Assembly: GCA_033439765.1 (NCBI GenBank)
Contig: JAULSN010000008.1
Location: 1 to 64,000, forward strand
Reading direction: 5' to 3'
Origin: Lasiosphaeria ovina
Lineage: Eukaryota; Ascomycota; Sordariomycetes; Sordariales; Lasiosphaeriaceae
Length of the DNA: 64,000 nucleotides
A model generated the notes under the pieces. It did no database searches, had not been told where the DNA came from, and saw only the letters and a program-made list of their open reading frames with translations. Shown piece by piece: positions 1 to 11,819 of this stretch (position 1 is its first letter; each line of letters begins with the position of its first letter). A program made the position numbers and the translations under genes.

Positions 1-1666
1 GTCACGGAATTCGTTAAACATATGATAATAGTCGTAGCACAACGCCCAGAACGCGCTCTGTTTTCTCATTTAGTAGGAGACAAGGATGGAACTATAAAAA
101 CGTACCTTTTCCGTGTACTTCAACAACGGCACGCCGTTGGCCTTCTTCGGCGGGTTTTTTTCCCACTCCTCAGTAAAACTGAACGGGGTTCTCTTAACTC
201 CTAAGAAGTCTTCAAGAATGCCAACGAATTCTTCTATTAAAGCCTGTTGTTTCTCATTAGCAAGAGGATAGACCTCGGCAGGGTACAGTATCTTTGAAGG
301 GAACCCGGAGAAGCTCTGGTGGATATTCTCGAATGTGTGCGACACGATATAATGAAGGTCGGCTAGACTCCTTGCAAACTGGCCTACAGTATCGAATTTC
401 CTATCACGGGTGTCAGCCAAGGTTCGCAATATTTGCAGTTCGGGGAATCCGTACGGCAAATTGACTAGTATTCCCTTCATTGATATAGATTCGAAGCTGG
501 GCCGCAATAAAAAGAGGCCGCTGCAGGGTGCCGGTGCCCGTACGCTTCCCGCAGCTGCATTTCAGGACAATTAGCATGCGGCGGGACCCGAAGACGTGAG
601 GGGGGTACTCTCGTACAGTCTCCGGCAATCGAGAAGTCAAGCCAGTCATAGCCAGCCAGAGCAGTGCCGGCACCCGTGGAGCTACTCGAGGGACTCTGAT
701 AACGATCTCCGCGTAGATTCACTGGGCAGTGAAAATCGACCCACTGGTCCGTAGGCTCCTCGGGCGACGCAAACGAAGTCATCTTGGTCTTGCCCACAAT
801 CACCGCCCCGAGTTCGATGAGTTTCTTAGTGTAATCGGCGCTCTCTTCATCTGGGACGTACAGCTCAGTCCACGGTCGGCTCATCATGGTCATTTGAGTG
901 CCTTCAAGGCGGAAAATGTCCTTTACACCCATGCGTGCTCCTGCAAGCGGCTTGTCTGGGGATTGTGTGGCGTAAAGGCGACTTGAAACGGCAATTTTCT
1001 TCCACAGACCACTTGGGCTCAACGATTCGAGGACGGAGTACCTAAGTAGATAGGATGAGGTGGTCAGCACGAGTTCATGGGGAACACCAGAATATTCAGC
1101 ATCTCAGAACCTCTTTGGATTCAAGGCGTCGTCGGGCATGACACCAAAAATGAAGCTGTCCAATTCGTCTTCGTACAGGCGAAATACTTGATGAATTCTG
1201 CCTCCAGAGAGGAAATATGGACCGGGAGGAAGAGCTCTACGTGGGAAGTTTGGATCTGTCCGATAGACGGCAGTGAAGCGACCAGACGCCTTGAACGAAG
1301 CAAGAACTCCAGTAGAATCACTGCCTACGTCTCACTGTAGGATTACAGTGTGAGCGAATGAGTGGGAGTAGACATCATCGATGGCTGCAAAGCGGTCGAG
1401 AAGCGTCAGGGCCTTCTCGACCGACAACTCGGCGTCGCATCTTGGGAGCACGACGACGGGGATCGGATTGGGGAGGGCTGACGGCTCAATGACCTTGGCC
1501 TTTGAGCGAAAGTCGAGGTTAGCTACAGCTCTGCTAGATCTTCATCGGACTGATGCAGTAATTGTACCAGAGGCTGTGGATGAACCAGATAGGAGATCCC
1601 ATCTATAACTAGAGCGGAGTGGCTCCCACAAGAAGTGATGGGGTGCTCCCCAGAATAGGCAGTCAT
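1..1666 (-). pseudogene. Amidase-signature protein, damaged and cut by the window edge
   Basis: Reading leftwards, spliced frames give an amidase-signature enzyme. The catalytic Lys region is GVKDIF (about 920), the Ser-rich motif is SPSSSSTGAG (about 690), and the nucleophile region GDSAGSVRAPAP is restored by splicing. Four clean introns are visible: 1042-1110, 555-616, 401-454 and 58-105. After the last one the protein reads SAFWALCYDYYHMFNEFRD and leaves the window, so the C-terminus is missing. The chosen start (1666) gives MTAYSGEHP. Two lesions are seen in the N-terminal domain. An in-frame TGA lies at 1332-1334 in a run that otherwise reads smoothly on both sides, and no splice that I tried removes it. 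A one-base frame change lies near 1523-1530. The C-terminal catalytic part looks undamaged, so decay is recent, or the N-terminal model is wrong. Family members hydrolyse amide bonds; the substrate cannot be told. Confidence 0.7.
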
Positions 1667-2235
1667 ATTGACTGGTGTTTGAGGAAAGATATCTTGTGCA
1701 GGATATAATGTTTCTCGTGCTTGGGAGAAGTATCTCCAGGTTGAAGGTGGCGACAGTCGGCCCGTGGTTCGACCCTTTGAGTGGGGGGTTGACGCTAGCG
1801 CCAGCTCGGCACAGTCAAGTACTTGGGGAAGCCCGAAATACGTCGAGTGACGTAAGGTATAGTGCCTTAGCAATCGTTGCCTGGGATTAGGACTTGGACG
1901 AGCCTGTCGGATGCATCTTATATGTGCCAGACAGCTTCCTTTTTCTTTCTTTCTTGCCGTTGTAGCCGAGTGCAGCGGCTACGTAAGCCTAGTTGCCACA
2001 GTGCACTGCCCGTACTTCCTATAGTTCCCCGGCCACCCGACATTGACAAGAACAAAACGCAATTAGCCCCTCGACGTCAAAATATGCTCCGATGGCATCG
2101 ACGCCCCTTCGAGACGCTTGAACCCGCTATCTGCCTCGAAACATGACTACTCTACCAATCGTATACGATGGAGTTCAGCAGCCGGAGCTGGAGTGAGTCT
2201 TGGCACCGCACAGATGACGGTTATTACCCGCGTTA

Positions 2236-4316
2236 ATGGCGATCCACTACAGCATTGTTTCCATCCCAGCCATCCCAACCCTAACACCGCAGCAAAAGTC
2301 GAGAGACCAGAATCAATGGCTTCGTCAGGTTCTCAGCCATCAGATCCCACGTGCGCGGATCATGGCATTCCAATACGGCGTTACCAGCGAGGCAAGCGAC
2401 GGCAACGACGGCCTGTCGTGGAAGGCGCTGCTGGAACATGCAATCGCTTTGCTCATCGGCCTCACTATTCGGCGAGAAGGGGTTGAGCAGAGACCCATTG
2501 TCTTCGTCTGTCATAGTTTTGGCGCCTTCATTGTCAAGAAGGTACTATACTCAAATACGACCCGCTTGGATGAAGAGAGTGCTGTTAATCTCTTAATGAC
2601 CATGTCACGTTTCAAAGGTGACAAGCTCGGTGATGATGAACGAAAGGAAGAGCTTGAAGCCGCGGGAAGCATCGTCAAGAGGATTGACTGTCTACCATTG
2701 GCTATCATGCACGCCGCAAACTTGATTCTTTCGGATTCCTGCATGTTTTCCGAGTTTCTCGAGGCCTATATCAATCGTGAGTTGATCTAGGATTGCGAGG
2801 AGATTCGCTTGGTCAACTAATCTAGTGGCGGAACCTACCGATACTCTCTTCGGACAGCATGGAGCATGAACTTTGATCGACTGGAGACGGGACCACAAAG
2901 CTTGATTAAAATGCTATCATTCATGGATCCAGATCGAATTCAACTCTGCCATCTAAGCGAAGGCGTAGAAAAAGCTAAAGACCTGGCCCTGGATTTTTTT
3001 GGCAGCGCGTATAAGGGGAACAAACTGAAGACTCAGATCCTGCGTAGCTCGCTTATGACTCAGGGCGAAAATCACAAGGAGCTGCGGATACATAGGCTGG
3101 TACAAGAGTCATGCCATCTGCGCATGGACGCTGCCGAACGCCGTGAGAGCTTCAACAATGCACTCATCATCGTCAAACAGTGCTGGCCAGTGCCGCCTAG
3201 AGCGGCCATCTATGACCCGGCATTATGGGATGCCCAGCAAGCTCTTCTTCTGCATGTACAATCCCTCTGCGCGCATTATATCGCCTCCTGTAAGGAAGGG
3301 AATCCCCTCATTTCACACGACGCCGTGAATTGGGACTTTGCCGTGCTTCTTTATGAAGCTGGATGGTGAGAACATGAATATCTGACATGGAATAATCTAT
3401 GCTGAATCTTCCAAAGGTAATGCTACTAACGGGCCCTCCTTGGCTTGATAAACGACCTCCTCGTACCATCTGAGGAGTATTGTCTTTGCCATCTCGACAA
3501 AGGCGGTGGCTACCGCATTCTGGCCGATATCTATAGCGGCATCGGGTCGCTCCACACGGAATCAAACATGTTTCAAGAAGCCTACGATAGCTTTAGAAAA
3601 GAGTGGGACTACATCAAGCTTGCCTTTGACACCGGTGAGCTTCAGCGCCCGAGTGCCTGGGAAGTTTTTGGCCTCGCCCGCCTCGGTAACGGCCTTCATA
3701 GGCTGAATTGGCATCAAGAGGCAGAAGGATACTACTACCGAGCATTGGAAGCGTGGAAAGGGCCACCTGGAGACCGGACGGTGTATACGACAAACCTCGC
3801 GACCTGTCTCTAGTTGCAAGGGCGACTGGAGGATGCCGAAAAGAGACTCCTACCGCTGGTAAATGACATAGAGGATGTAATGAACTTCAGGTACAGTATT
3901 AGTCCCATTATTACATGAAGACGTTTAGCTGACAGCCTGGAGAACTGGATATATGCTTCTCGCTCTGGGAAATGTGCAAACAAGCCAGGCTCTCCGTCTG
4001 GCCGAGGATGGCAAGAAGGAGTCAGAGGCCAAGTACAAGGAAGCCATGGAGACTCATCTGCAGTCGCTTAAACTATACACGCTCACGATCGGACCTAGAC
4101 ATTACAGAACGGCAGATACATATCACAAGGTTGGCTGGCATTTCCATCGTTGGGGCAACTATGCCGCAGCATTGTAAGTGGGAACTGTCACTTTGATTGC
4201 CTCGCTAATAGCCTCAAAGATCGATGATGGAAAAGGCGTTGGAGATTTATTCGATGAATCCAGAGCATCTTAAGAACGAGATTGCTCGGACTGGGTATAA
4301 GAGGGGATGTATCTAG
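2236..4316 (+). pseudogene. Collapsed NLR-like protein: alpha/beta hydrolase, NB-ARC remnant, TPR repeats
   Basis: The first 110 or so residues match the serine-hydrolase domain found at the front of many fungal STAND proteins (WLRQVLSHQIPRARIMAF, then the nucleophile elbow FVCHSFGAF). The frame then passes directly into the end of an NB-ARC module (CLPLAIMHAANLI, normally the GLPLA motif). The P-loop and Walker B segments expected between them are absent, which indicates an internal deletion. Further right, 2827-3369 holds the winged-helix-like region (SLIKMLSFMDPDRI), and 3445-4316 holds TPR-like helices (ANYAAAL, KALEIYS) broken by introns. A TAG at 3811-3813 interrupts NLATCL-LQGRLEDAEKRL, where relatives usually have Trp. 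TGG to TAG fits repeat-induced point mutation. The join near 2785-2830 also has no clean splice. The gene is on the strand opposite to both flanking amidases. Function is presumably lost. Confidence 0.75.
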
Positions 4317-4859
4317 GGTTAGAGGGTTTGTGTGAAAAGCGTGAGGGGGTTATACTTTTAGGGTTAAGTTGTAGGAATCCAGCGAGGGTTAAGCTGGACG
4401 CTTTTCACTAAAAGATAGCTATGCGAACTCATTGTAGACTTATAAATCAAAGTCCAGTATATACTACCTATAGTGTTACAACCCATTATATGTGAGTAGT
4501 GTGGAGGGAGAGTATGTAGCAAGAAGCGGGATTTCGAGTCAAGAGTAGAAGGTTTTACTTGATAGTTCAGGTGACATCACCACAATTCCTCCTCATCACC
4601 CTTAATCTCACAGGAGATCGGGGTCTGATAGCCTACTTCTCCTCTTAGCATCCTCATCGTCCTAGCAATTTCTAATCATTTCCCCGAAGCCGCGGGACAC
4701 ACGGCCGCAACTGATACGGCTTGATATCAACGTGCCGGCTATAAAATGGGTTGGCCGCCCCCACTCATCGATGCAAATGGGGACGCCTTGCGCTGGGTAG
4801 ATTCTGGATGTGTGGGCAGGCTTTACGAGATAGTAGATTATCCTGAAACTGGGGTCGAG
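4317..4859. other. Intergenic, no gene seen
   Basis: This 540-bp stretch separates the tail of the NLR relic from the 3' end of the converging amidase. It starts with several TTAGGGTT-like hexamers scattered over about 60 bp (4314-4370), too irregular to be a telomere tract. I see no convincing ORF or RNA gene. Confidence 0.5.
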
Positions 4860-6670
4860 TTAAAGTGGCGAACAAAGTGTGGACTTCCGAGTTGCTACAC
4901 CAGGGAGTTCGGCGGAGGGGAGGTTGATGGGCCGACGTTGGCGCCATACCTGCGTTGCCTGCTCGAATGCGTAGGCGAACTTAATGAGTATCTCCTCCGA
5001 GAAAGAGGCTCCGATAAATGAGAGGCCAAAACTGTGCGATGAAAAAGGGTTAGAATGACAGTCTTCAAGGGAGCTGGAGAAAAAAAAGGTTTGAAGGGAG
5101 TAGGAGGTACTAACGGTAAGCCTGGTCCTCGCTCTATTAATTCGTGGCGAACATTCCATTTCACATCACAGCCATCAGGATAGAATCCCAAGGGAACCGA
5201 CAGCATTGGGTAGCCGCCTAGGGCTGGAACTATAGGGGCCACGCATGTTGGCAAAATCAGCGCGTCCAGCTGATGTCGTTGGAGAGCGCCGGCAACCCCT
5301 CCATCGTGTGCTAGATAGTTCATATACTTAAGAGCCAACTTGAATTCGTCACTGTCCTGGTCATCAATGGCAATGGCAGCCTTCTCGAGGGAGCTCGTTC
5401 CGCGTGAAGGGAAATCTTCACGTGGGTCACTCTGGGTATATCGGATCAGGTCATGGACGTCCTTGAGCTGCGTGGGGTTCTCCACTAGGCTGCTGAAATA
5501 GTCAGCAAGTCTGGCCTTGAGGTCCGAGGACTTGACGACGTCGGGGCATTTGCTTGTAAGAATTTGGTCAAATGACGTAAAATCAGTGTCCTCGACAATG
5601 ATCGCACCGCAACTTCGCAGGACGTCAAGTGATTTCTCGAATGCTTGTGCAACTGTTGGAGTCAGCTCTGCCAAAGGCGGATTTCCTCGAAGCGCGTTCC
5701 GGGGAATGCCAATCCTAGCCCCGTGGAGGCCGTCGAGTTGGCAACTCGCCGCATAATCTGGCACCTGCTGAAATGGTATTGACTTGGTTGCTGGGTCCAA
5801 GTCGCACTGGCCAGCAATGACGCCAAGAATAGCCGCAGCATCCTTGACACATCGCGCAAGCGGTCCGACGGATCCCAGCCTCGGGGATACAATGACCAGG
5901 TCTCTGCTGACTAGTCCCACCGTCGGTTTAAGACCGCAGAGGTTGCTTCGTTCGGCCGCGCAGACGATGCTGCCCTCAACCTGGCCGGCGGTTAGCAACC
6001 AGACGACCCGGGAACAAGGATGGTATGGATTCCAACTCAGCACGCACTTCAGTTCCCAGAGCTGCAAATGCTAAGCCTAGGGCTGTTCCGATAGCAGAGC
6101 CGGTGCTACTTCCCCACGGGTCTTGGTTCTCGTAGTAGACTCCCAGAGTTTGGCCAACGTCGGCGGACCAGCCATTGCCGGCCTTGGGATCTCGACTGTT
6201 ACCCCACTGCGTCATGTTGGATGTTCCTAGAATAATCGCACCGGCGTCTCGAAGCTTTGTGACAACAGCGGAATCACGCCCCGTCCTTGCCCCGAGCAAC
6301 CCAGTTGACCCGGAAGTGTTGTTGAGGTTGTGGGTGGCGATCTGATTCTTGATGAGAAGAGTTACTCCATGGAGCGGCCTAGGGGTAGAGCGTCAGTAGC
6401 GATCCGAGACAAATGCCACGCGGTGGTCATGAACTACCCTCTGACTTTCCCTCGTGCCCGCTCAGCATCAAGAATGTCGGCCTGCTCAAGGACAGTGCGG
6501 TCGATCTCCGCAACAGCCTTTATGTAGTCATTCACTTCGCTGATACGATCCAGATGCATCTGAGCCAGCTCCGCAGATGTGAACGCATTTGCTTCGAAGC
6601 CACGATGAATGTCGTCAAGCGTCAGGTCAACCGCAGCCGGGACCGACGATCGCTGGCCGAACCAGCGCAT
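4860..6670 (-). CDS. Amidase-signature family hydrolase
   Basis: Four exons with introns at 6379-6437, 5981-6047 and 5032-5114 give an uninterrupted 533-residue protein, a usual size for the family. The catalytic triad is visible: Lys in GVTLLIKNQIAT, the cis-Ser in DPWGSSTGS, and the nucleophile Ser in LGTEVEGSIVCAAE, which is read only after the 67-nt intron is removed. The C-terminal part has the family's ILPTCVAP and AYAFEQATQ stretches. The predicted reaction is hydrolysis of a carboxamide; the physiological substrate is unknown. The start MRWFGQRSS was chosen as the nearest Met before the conserved LTLDDIHRGFEAN; an in-frame Met at 6760 is an alternative. No clear signal peptide is seen with either start. 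It is not a recent duplicate of the damaged amidase at the left edge: the motifs place the two in different subfamilies. Confidence 0.88.
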
Positions 6671-8607
6671 TTCGGACTTTGGGGGATCGGAATGCCAAGT
6701 TGAGGGGGAGTAGAGACAATTGCGAAGAATCCGGTATTGCCTTCGCGGCCTGGTTATCATAGTTTGCGAAAAGGCAGAGCTGGGCAGGACTTTTTAGATA
6801 ATGTGACCAGCAGAGTTTCTGAGCAAAAGCCGCCAAAAAGTAGGTCAGGTGACGATTGCTACACATGTTTCGTGTCATCCATTAGGTCGTATGACCTTTT
6901 TCCGGAGGCAGGGATAAATCGTTTTTCCGAGGGAGCGGGTTTGCATTGTGCCAATGTACGCATCCGTATCTATTGGCTGTACATGTTAGGTAATCCTTCA
7001 ATGGAAACATCCGAGACTTTTCTCTCAACTCAACCCTCGGACATACCCAATCGAGAGAGGATGGATAGGTGGAGTGAGTGCGTGGGTGAGAGACACACAG
7101 TGCCGGTAAACTCAACATCTGGTTGGGCGCATGCCCCTTCCCGCACTCCCTTTTTCTTGACCGGTGAGAAACAAAAATCCCCCCCCCGCCCCCCCCATAC
7201 GAAGATCCATTCTATTGGTTAAATGGGTCGGGGATGAGGCGCACTCTATCAACAACGCCCAAGACATAGGTACAATCCAACCCTGTTTTTTTTTTTTTTT
7301 TTGCTAGCTCGCAACATCGAAACACTAATAGATGGGATTTCCCGACACAACGGTCAAACGGTTAATTTCCTCGTGGGAATAAAAACAGAATTTCCGGGTA
7401 CTTTTTAAATTACCTTCATGTCTCTAATTATCTGTTCTGAATTGTCACTTTATTTTATTTTTTTGCGATCTTTCGAAATTTGGACCCAGCCCTCGCCAAA
7501 GGAACCGCGGTAACAAATCAAGCCGGGGTTGTATTGCATGTTCACATTGTCCACTCAACTAGGCCAGCATTCAAGGTTCATATGCACAACAAGCGAAAAG
7601 CGCCAAACCCTCTCAATTGACGATTGGCTATCAACGTGATCAAACTGAATATATTTGTATGCGGGTCAACAGCCCAGTGAGCCCTTTCCACCACGCACAC
7701 CATCCTGGCTCTAACCGCCGCCAGTGCCGATAGCGCAAGCCTCGGCAACCCAGCGAATCCTGCCTGTAACACATGGATCAACGGGCTTCAGCGCGGGGAT
7801 CTGGTGAAAAGCCATCCACGGTTGCTGCAGCTTGGGCGAGGGGAAATCGGCTCCTTTCTGCGCCTCAAGCTTGGGGGACGCAGTTACGGAGGATGCCTCG
7901 GAGTGAGGCTGCGCTTTGTTGTCCATATGCTAGAATTTCTGTGAAATCGAGCTGTCAGCAGCAGCACATCTCTTGCACTCCTGCTGGTTTCGTTAGTGCG
8001 AGGTTGAGCAAACCTGCCTTCACAATCACCGTAATGTGGCAAAGCGGTATACGGGAATTGATGATGAATGTCTTGGGGGAAAAGTCCAAGGTTGGATGTT
8101 GTGCGTGGGAGTGGGCAGCTTCAATCCGACGCTTTTTTGGTGGCTCGAACCTACCATTTTATCTTTCGATCAGCAACCCGCAGTCATATTACCCGGAAAA
8201 TGTGTGTCTCAACACCCGTGATAGATGATTCGTCTGTCTTTCCGAGGATAAAAAGTGCCCGTGTAACTTGGCTACCCTCCATCACGGATGCAGGGGACTT
8301 TCCCTGTCCAGTCGATATTCCTCTCTTATCACGCGCCCACGTCCTTGCCGTTTTGCTTAGTTGCTCACGAGAATGCCACATATTATCTTATGCAGGCTCT
8401 CGGAAGACCAGCACTGCCCGGAGCCTCGCCACATGAAGGTGGGGAGAACCAGCACATACCCAAGTTTGCTGCGGGTGTTCTCGACCAGATTATGACCAAC
8501 TTCCTTGACTCGCTCATCTGATCCCATCAAAACCCGCCGTCCTGGGATGCCAAAGTTTCCCGTCATCCGAAGGTTCTCCATGTCTTTTCACAACTACACT
8601 CAAAACG
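6671..8607. other. Long intergenic stretch between divergent amidase and oxygenase genes
   Basis: About 1.9 kb lies between two divergently transcribed genes and presumably carries both promoters. It includes short homopolymer-rich pieces (C-rich around 7180-7195, T-run at 7286-7302) and pyrimidine-rich DNA. Several ORFs of 60-150 codons exist, but none has recognisable family features or convincing splice structure, so I call no gene. Confidence 0.5.
7286..7302. repeat. Poly(T) tract, 17 nt
   Basis: An uninterrupted run of 17 T lies in the shared upstream region of the amidase and the oxygenase. In fungi such tracts are common in nucleosome-depleted promoters; a regulatory role here is inference only. 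Confidence 0.8.
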
Positions 8608-9783
8608 ATGGCTGATAATGTTCCGGATGCCGTTGCCACCATCAACGCGACTCTCCCCTTCATCAAGGAGACTCCTGGAGTCAAGCCCTACAGAATCATT
8701 GGATCATTGCCTCCCGAACATGAAGGTGCGCGAACGAATGTCGAAGCAATCGAAATAAAGAACATTGTGTTGCACAACGCACGGGTACAACAAGAACAGT
8801 TTTCGATAAATTGCCAGGGGTTTGAATTCGTTAAATTTGAGCCCAAGACACAACTAGTTGGCAGCAACGAGGAAAGCGCTCGAAGCTTCCTCGAGGAGAC
8901 TGGCGCCTTCTTACAGGAACGGTTCAAGACCCCTCATGTGTTTCCATACGATCTACGGGCAAGAAAGAATTTATCTGTCTCAGCACAATCCTGCTGCAAT
9001 GGCTAACTAATGACATTTCTCAGATTCGATCAACGGAGAAGTCAAAGTTTGAGAAAAACACTGCCGGGGCGAGGATGGTGGCAATTCCGCCAGCACCTAT
9101 TATGCATCTAGGTTCTACAATCTCCAATTTCCCCATTGGTATGATTATTGATTCGAGAAACTGATTGGAAGGGAAAAGACCTCACAAGAAAGGGCGCCAT
9201 GTCCCGGCTTGAGCGTCATTTGCATCAGCAAGAACGGGACAGTCTTATCCAGGAAGACACTCGCATTCTCGTGATCAAGTAAGCATGTTGCTCTAGCCTA
9301 CAAATATCTGACCACGGTGTAAACTGATCGCACGCACTTCTTCGTTGTTGAAGCACTTGGATGCCCCTGGAAACTTCCGCCATTGACTGTCCGCTTGTGG
9401 TCGGAGATCGAAGAAGCTTTCAAGAACATGACATTATCGCAGGAGACCAGATTCTTCCGGATTTTGTCGGCGAGTTCTCACACCCGAAGCACAGCAAGGA
9501 ACAAGTGTGGTACTGGCTCAACGAGCAAAAGCCTGGCGAAGTGACCTTATTTTGCAGCTTTGATTCCGCCGTGCCTGGCGACATTGGAGGTAGTTATCGC
9601 CCACCCAGACAGAGCACTTCACGTTAAGTTGCTTTGCCATCCGGTGCTAATCTGCTACTAGGCTGCCCTCACGGCACATTCCATAATCCCTTGGCTACCC
9701 CGGATTCACCCCACCGCAAGAGTGTGGAAACCCGATCGATTGTCATCTTCCCAGGTGATGGTTCCATTAACCGGGTGAGTTGA
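8608..9783 (+). CDS. CmcJ/NvfI-like (7alpha-cephem-methoxylase P8-type) oxygenase family protein
   Basis: Introns at 8977-9023, 9112-9178, 9279-9353 and 9590-9661 give a 304-residue protein. After splicing, the family landmarks appear in order: an N-terminal strand region with TNVEAIEIKNIVLHNAR; HLDLTRKGAMSRLERHL, where relatives normally read HVDQ before the same GAxxRLxxHL helix; NTWMPLETSA, the usual NTWRPL; YWLNEQKPGEVTLFCSFDS; and the His-containing CPHGTFHNP near the end. Members of this family include cephem methoxylase-like and meroterpenoid cluster enzymes that act like 2-oxoglutarate-type oxidoreductases, and many sit in secondary-metabolite clusters. Here the 3' end lies 19 bp from that of a convergent SDR. 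The replacement of the usual HVDQ by HLDL keeps His and Asp, so metal binding may be preserved. The substrate is unknown. Confidence 0.82.
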
Positions 9784-9802
9784 CATGGTGGAGAGAAAAA
9801 GC

Positions 9803-10980
9803 TCACCATGGAAAATCCTCGCCTTCGGCGGTCACAAATCGTCCACTATCATCAGGCCCCAGTTTCTCTATAGTATCAACCATCAATGTAGTCTGTTTAT
9901 CCATATCGTCCGGTCCCGTGAAGCTCGACATGGCAGTGGGAATCCATCCGGGGTGGATGGCGTGAGTAGTGATGTTGGCCTGCTCAAACATGAAGGTACG
10001 AGACAAAGACACGGTGAGCTGGTTTAGGGAAGTCTTTGAGAGGCGATATCCGATAGAGCCACCTCGGCGATTGTCTGCGTAAACGGGCCTTTAGATTAAA
10101 TCTTATTACAAGGAGGACTTGGTTATTTACCTTCACGGGACGATAGCGACGCCATGTTGGATGAGATGGTGATTATCTTTCCCGCGCGGCTCCGTTTCAA
10201 CGCGGACATAAAGTGCTTGGTGACGAGGAACGGTCCCTAGAAGCGGTATAAGCGGTGCCATGGGATGGCGGGCTGAGAGAAGATGGGGGGACACATACCA
10301 CGGCGTTGACTCGGAACTTCTCGATGAGGATTTCGGCCGTGTGGTCCCACATGTCAACTGGGTTTGGGCCGACACCTATGCAGTACTCGCTTAGCGAGAA
10401 GCACAGTCGTGGACTGCATACTACTTGCCTGAACAGATGATGAGAAGGTCCAGTGATTTGTCCCCAAAGGCATCAGCAGCAGCCTCGATTGTCGATTCCT
10501 GCAGAAGATCAACCTCGAAGAGTTGCGAAGCGATATCGGATATCTACGATCCTCGTGTCAGCTTGTCCAACTGTCGAACCGTGAAGACCCTTAAGTCAAG
10601 TCTACTAAAGCACATACCTCTTTGATATCGTCCTTGTCCTTGGCAAAAGATCGCACAGTTGCCGATACATACCACCCTTTTGCCTGGAGCTTTCTGGCGA
10701 GGTTTAAGCCAATGCCCTGCTTTGCCCCTGTGAACAAAGTTAGAAGTTTTACGTGGACGCTGTCGATTCCAAAAGGGCAGGAGCTGGATCGGATGCTTGT
10801 GTTACCAATGATGAGAGCATTTCGTTGGGCCGTTTGGCCCGTTCCGTCCGAGCGGTTGGGGGATGGAATCTCCATCGTGACTGCGAACTGATCAGAGAAA
10901 AGATGGTTGCCGAACCACGCAAGTAATAGCACAACTAGAATCGGGAAGAAAATCCGGCTGCTTCTAACGTGCAACGGCAT
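9803..10980 (-). CDS. Short-chain dehydrogenase/reductase with N-terminal membrane anchor
   Basis: Six exons give 284 residues. Introns are at 10728-10805, 10544-10617, 10376-10428, 10237-10298 and 10075-10130. The start MPLHVRSSR is followed by one hydrophobic segment (IFFPILVVLLLAWFG), which suggests a type II membrane anchor. The Rossmann nucleotide-binding motif is GAKQGIG. The central part contains GPFLVTKHFMSALKR and IITISSNMASLSS (catalytic Ser), followed by YRLSK (the YxxxK pair) and HPGWIPTAM. All of these are classic SDR landmarks, so NAD(P)-dependent alcohol/ketone oxidoreduction is expected. The intron at 10376-10428 begins with GCAAGT, so it is a GC-AG intron; the reading frame requires it. 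The gene converges on the oxygenase gene and could share a pathway with it, but this rests on proximity only. Confidence 0.85.
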
Positions 10981-11819
10981 TGTTTGCCTTTGGGGTGGAT
11001 TGTGGCAGAGAGTGCAGAGCTGATGCATCCTTCTCTCTGGAAAACGGAGACCGAAGGGGCGGGGGGTAGAAGGAAGGAGGAACTGGGGTCAACGCGTTTC
11101 CGCGCCTGCCTAGCACCAGCGCTGGGCGACCCTTCCACAGACCACCGTTGGTACCCACAGGTACGGCTCCGTAACATGTGCATGTACGTTAAGGTGAGGT
11201 AGTAACCTGGAAGACAAGGTATTCTCCCCAGGCAGCAGCCGCATTTGACGGCAATTTTCATTACACAGCGGCCAGGATTTGGGCGACGTGGTCAGAGGGC
11301 CCCCTTGGCTCTGCATCTGTTCTCTGACCGCATTTCTCTTTCATCTTCCTATAGGCGCCACGTTGCCTCGTGTTCCCTCGCTAGCGGAAGCAGGGCCGAT
11401 GCTTAAGGAGGGGTTGGGTTTTGTGCAGACAGTGTGGATGCCACAAGATAATTACTGTCCACCTCTCGGGGAGTCTCGGCAAAATTGAATTTCCAAGCTG
11501 CAGCCACCATCTCTCATCCTGACACAACATGAAATTGTACTTCTGCATTGAGTACTCAGAGGCTACAAGCCGATGGCCACAGGTTGTTCGGCTGCCTCCA
11601 GGTCCAGTCAATCCTCGGCTTCGATCTGTCCTGATTAAGAATATCATTCGATGCCAGCTAAATCAACAATGCCACGCACATTCGAATCAACCTCAAACTG
11701 CCCCAAGCATGTCGCATAGGCTACGTACATGGACACTCAACACAAACAGAGGGAAGTATCCGGCAGCCCATGATTCACACTCGGTAGCGCGGGGTAAGAA
11801 CGTCCGCAGAAAGAACTGA
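10981..11819. other. Intergenic, promoter region of the SDR and of the downstream membrane protein
   Basis: This is the upstream DNA of the SDR. Short ORFs here lack family features. The 5' exons of the gene that follows may reach into the right end of this stretch (from about 11500), because I could not fix its start. Confidence 0.4.

Noticed and set aside
413..673. Apparent loss of the nucleophile region in the left-edge amidase
   Set aside because: A 62-nt intron (555-616) explains it; after splicing GDSAGSVRAPAP is read.
4314..4370. TTAGGGTT-like words suggesting an interstitial telomere tract
   Set aside because: Units are few, irregular and not in tandem; no telomere structure is supported.
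5976..6067. Apparent frameshift in the second amidase between LGTE and GSIVCAAE
   Set aside because: A 67-nt intron (5981-6047) with GTGCGT donor, TGCTAAC branch site and CAG acceptor restores the frame, so the gene is intact.
7773..8228. Plus-strand frame of 151 codons before the oxygenase
   Set aside because: No conserved motif or signal peptide; overlaps other frames of similar length in promoter DNA.
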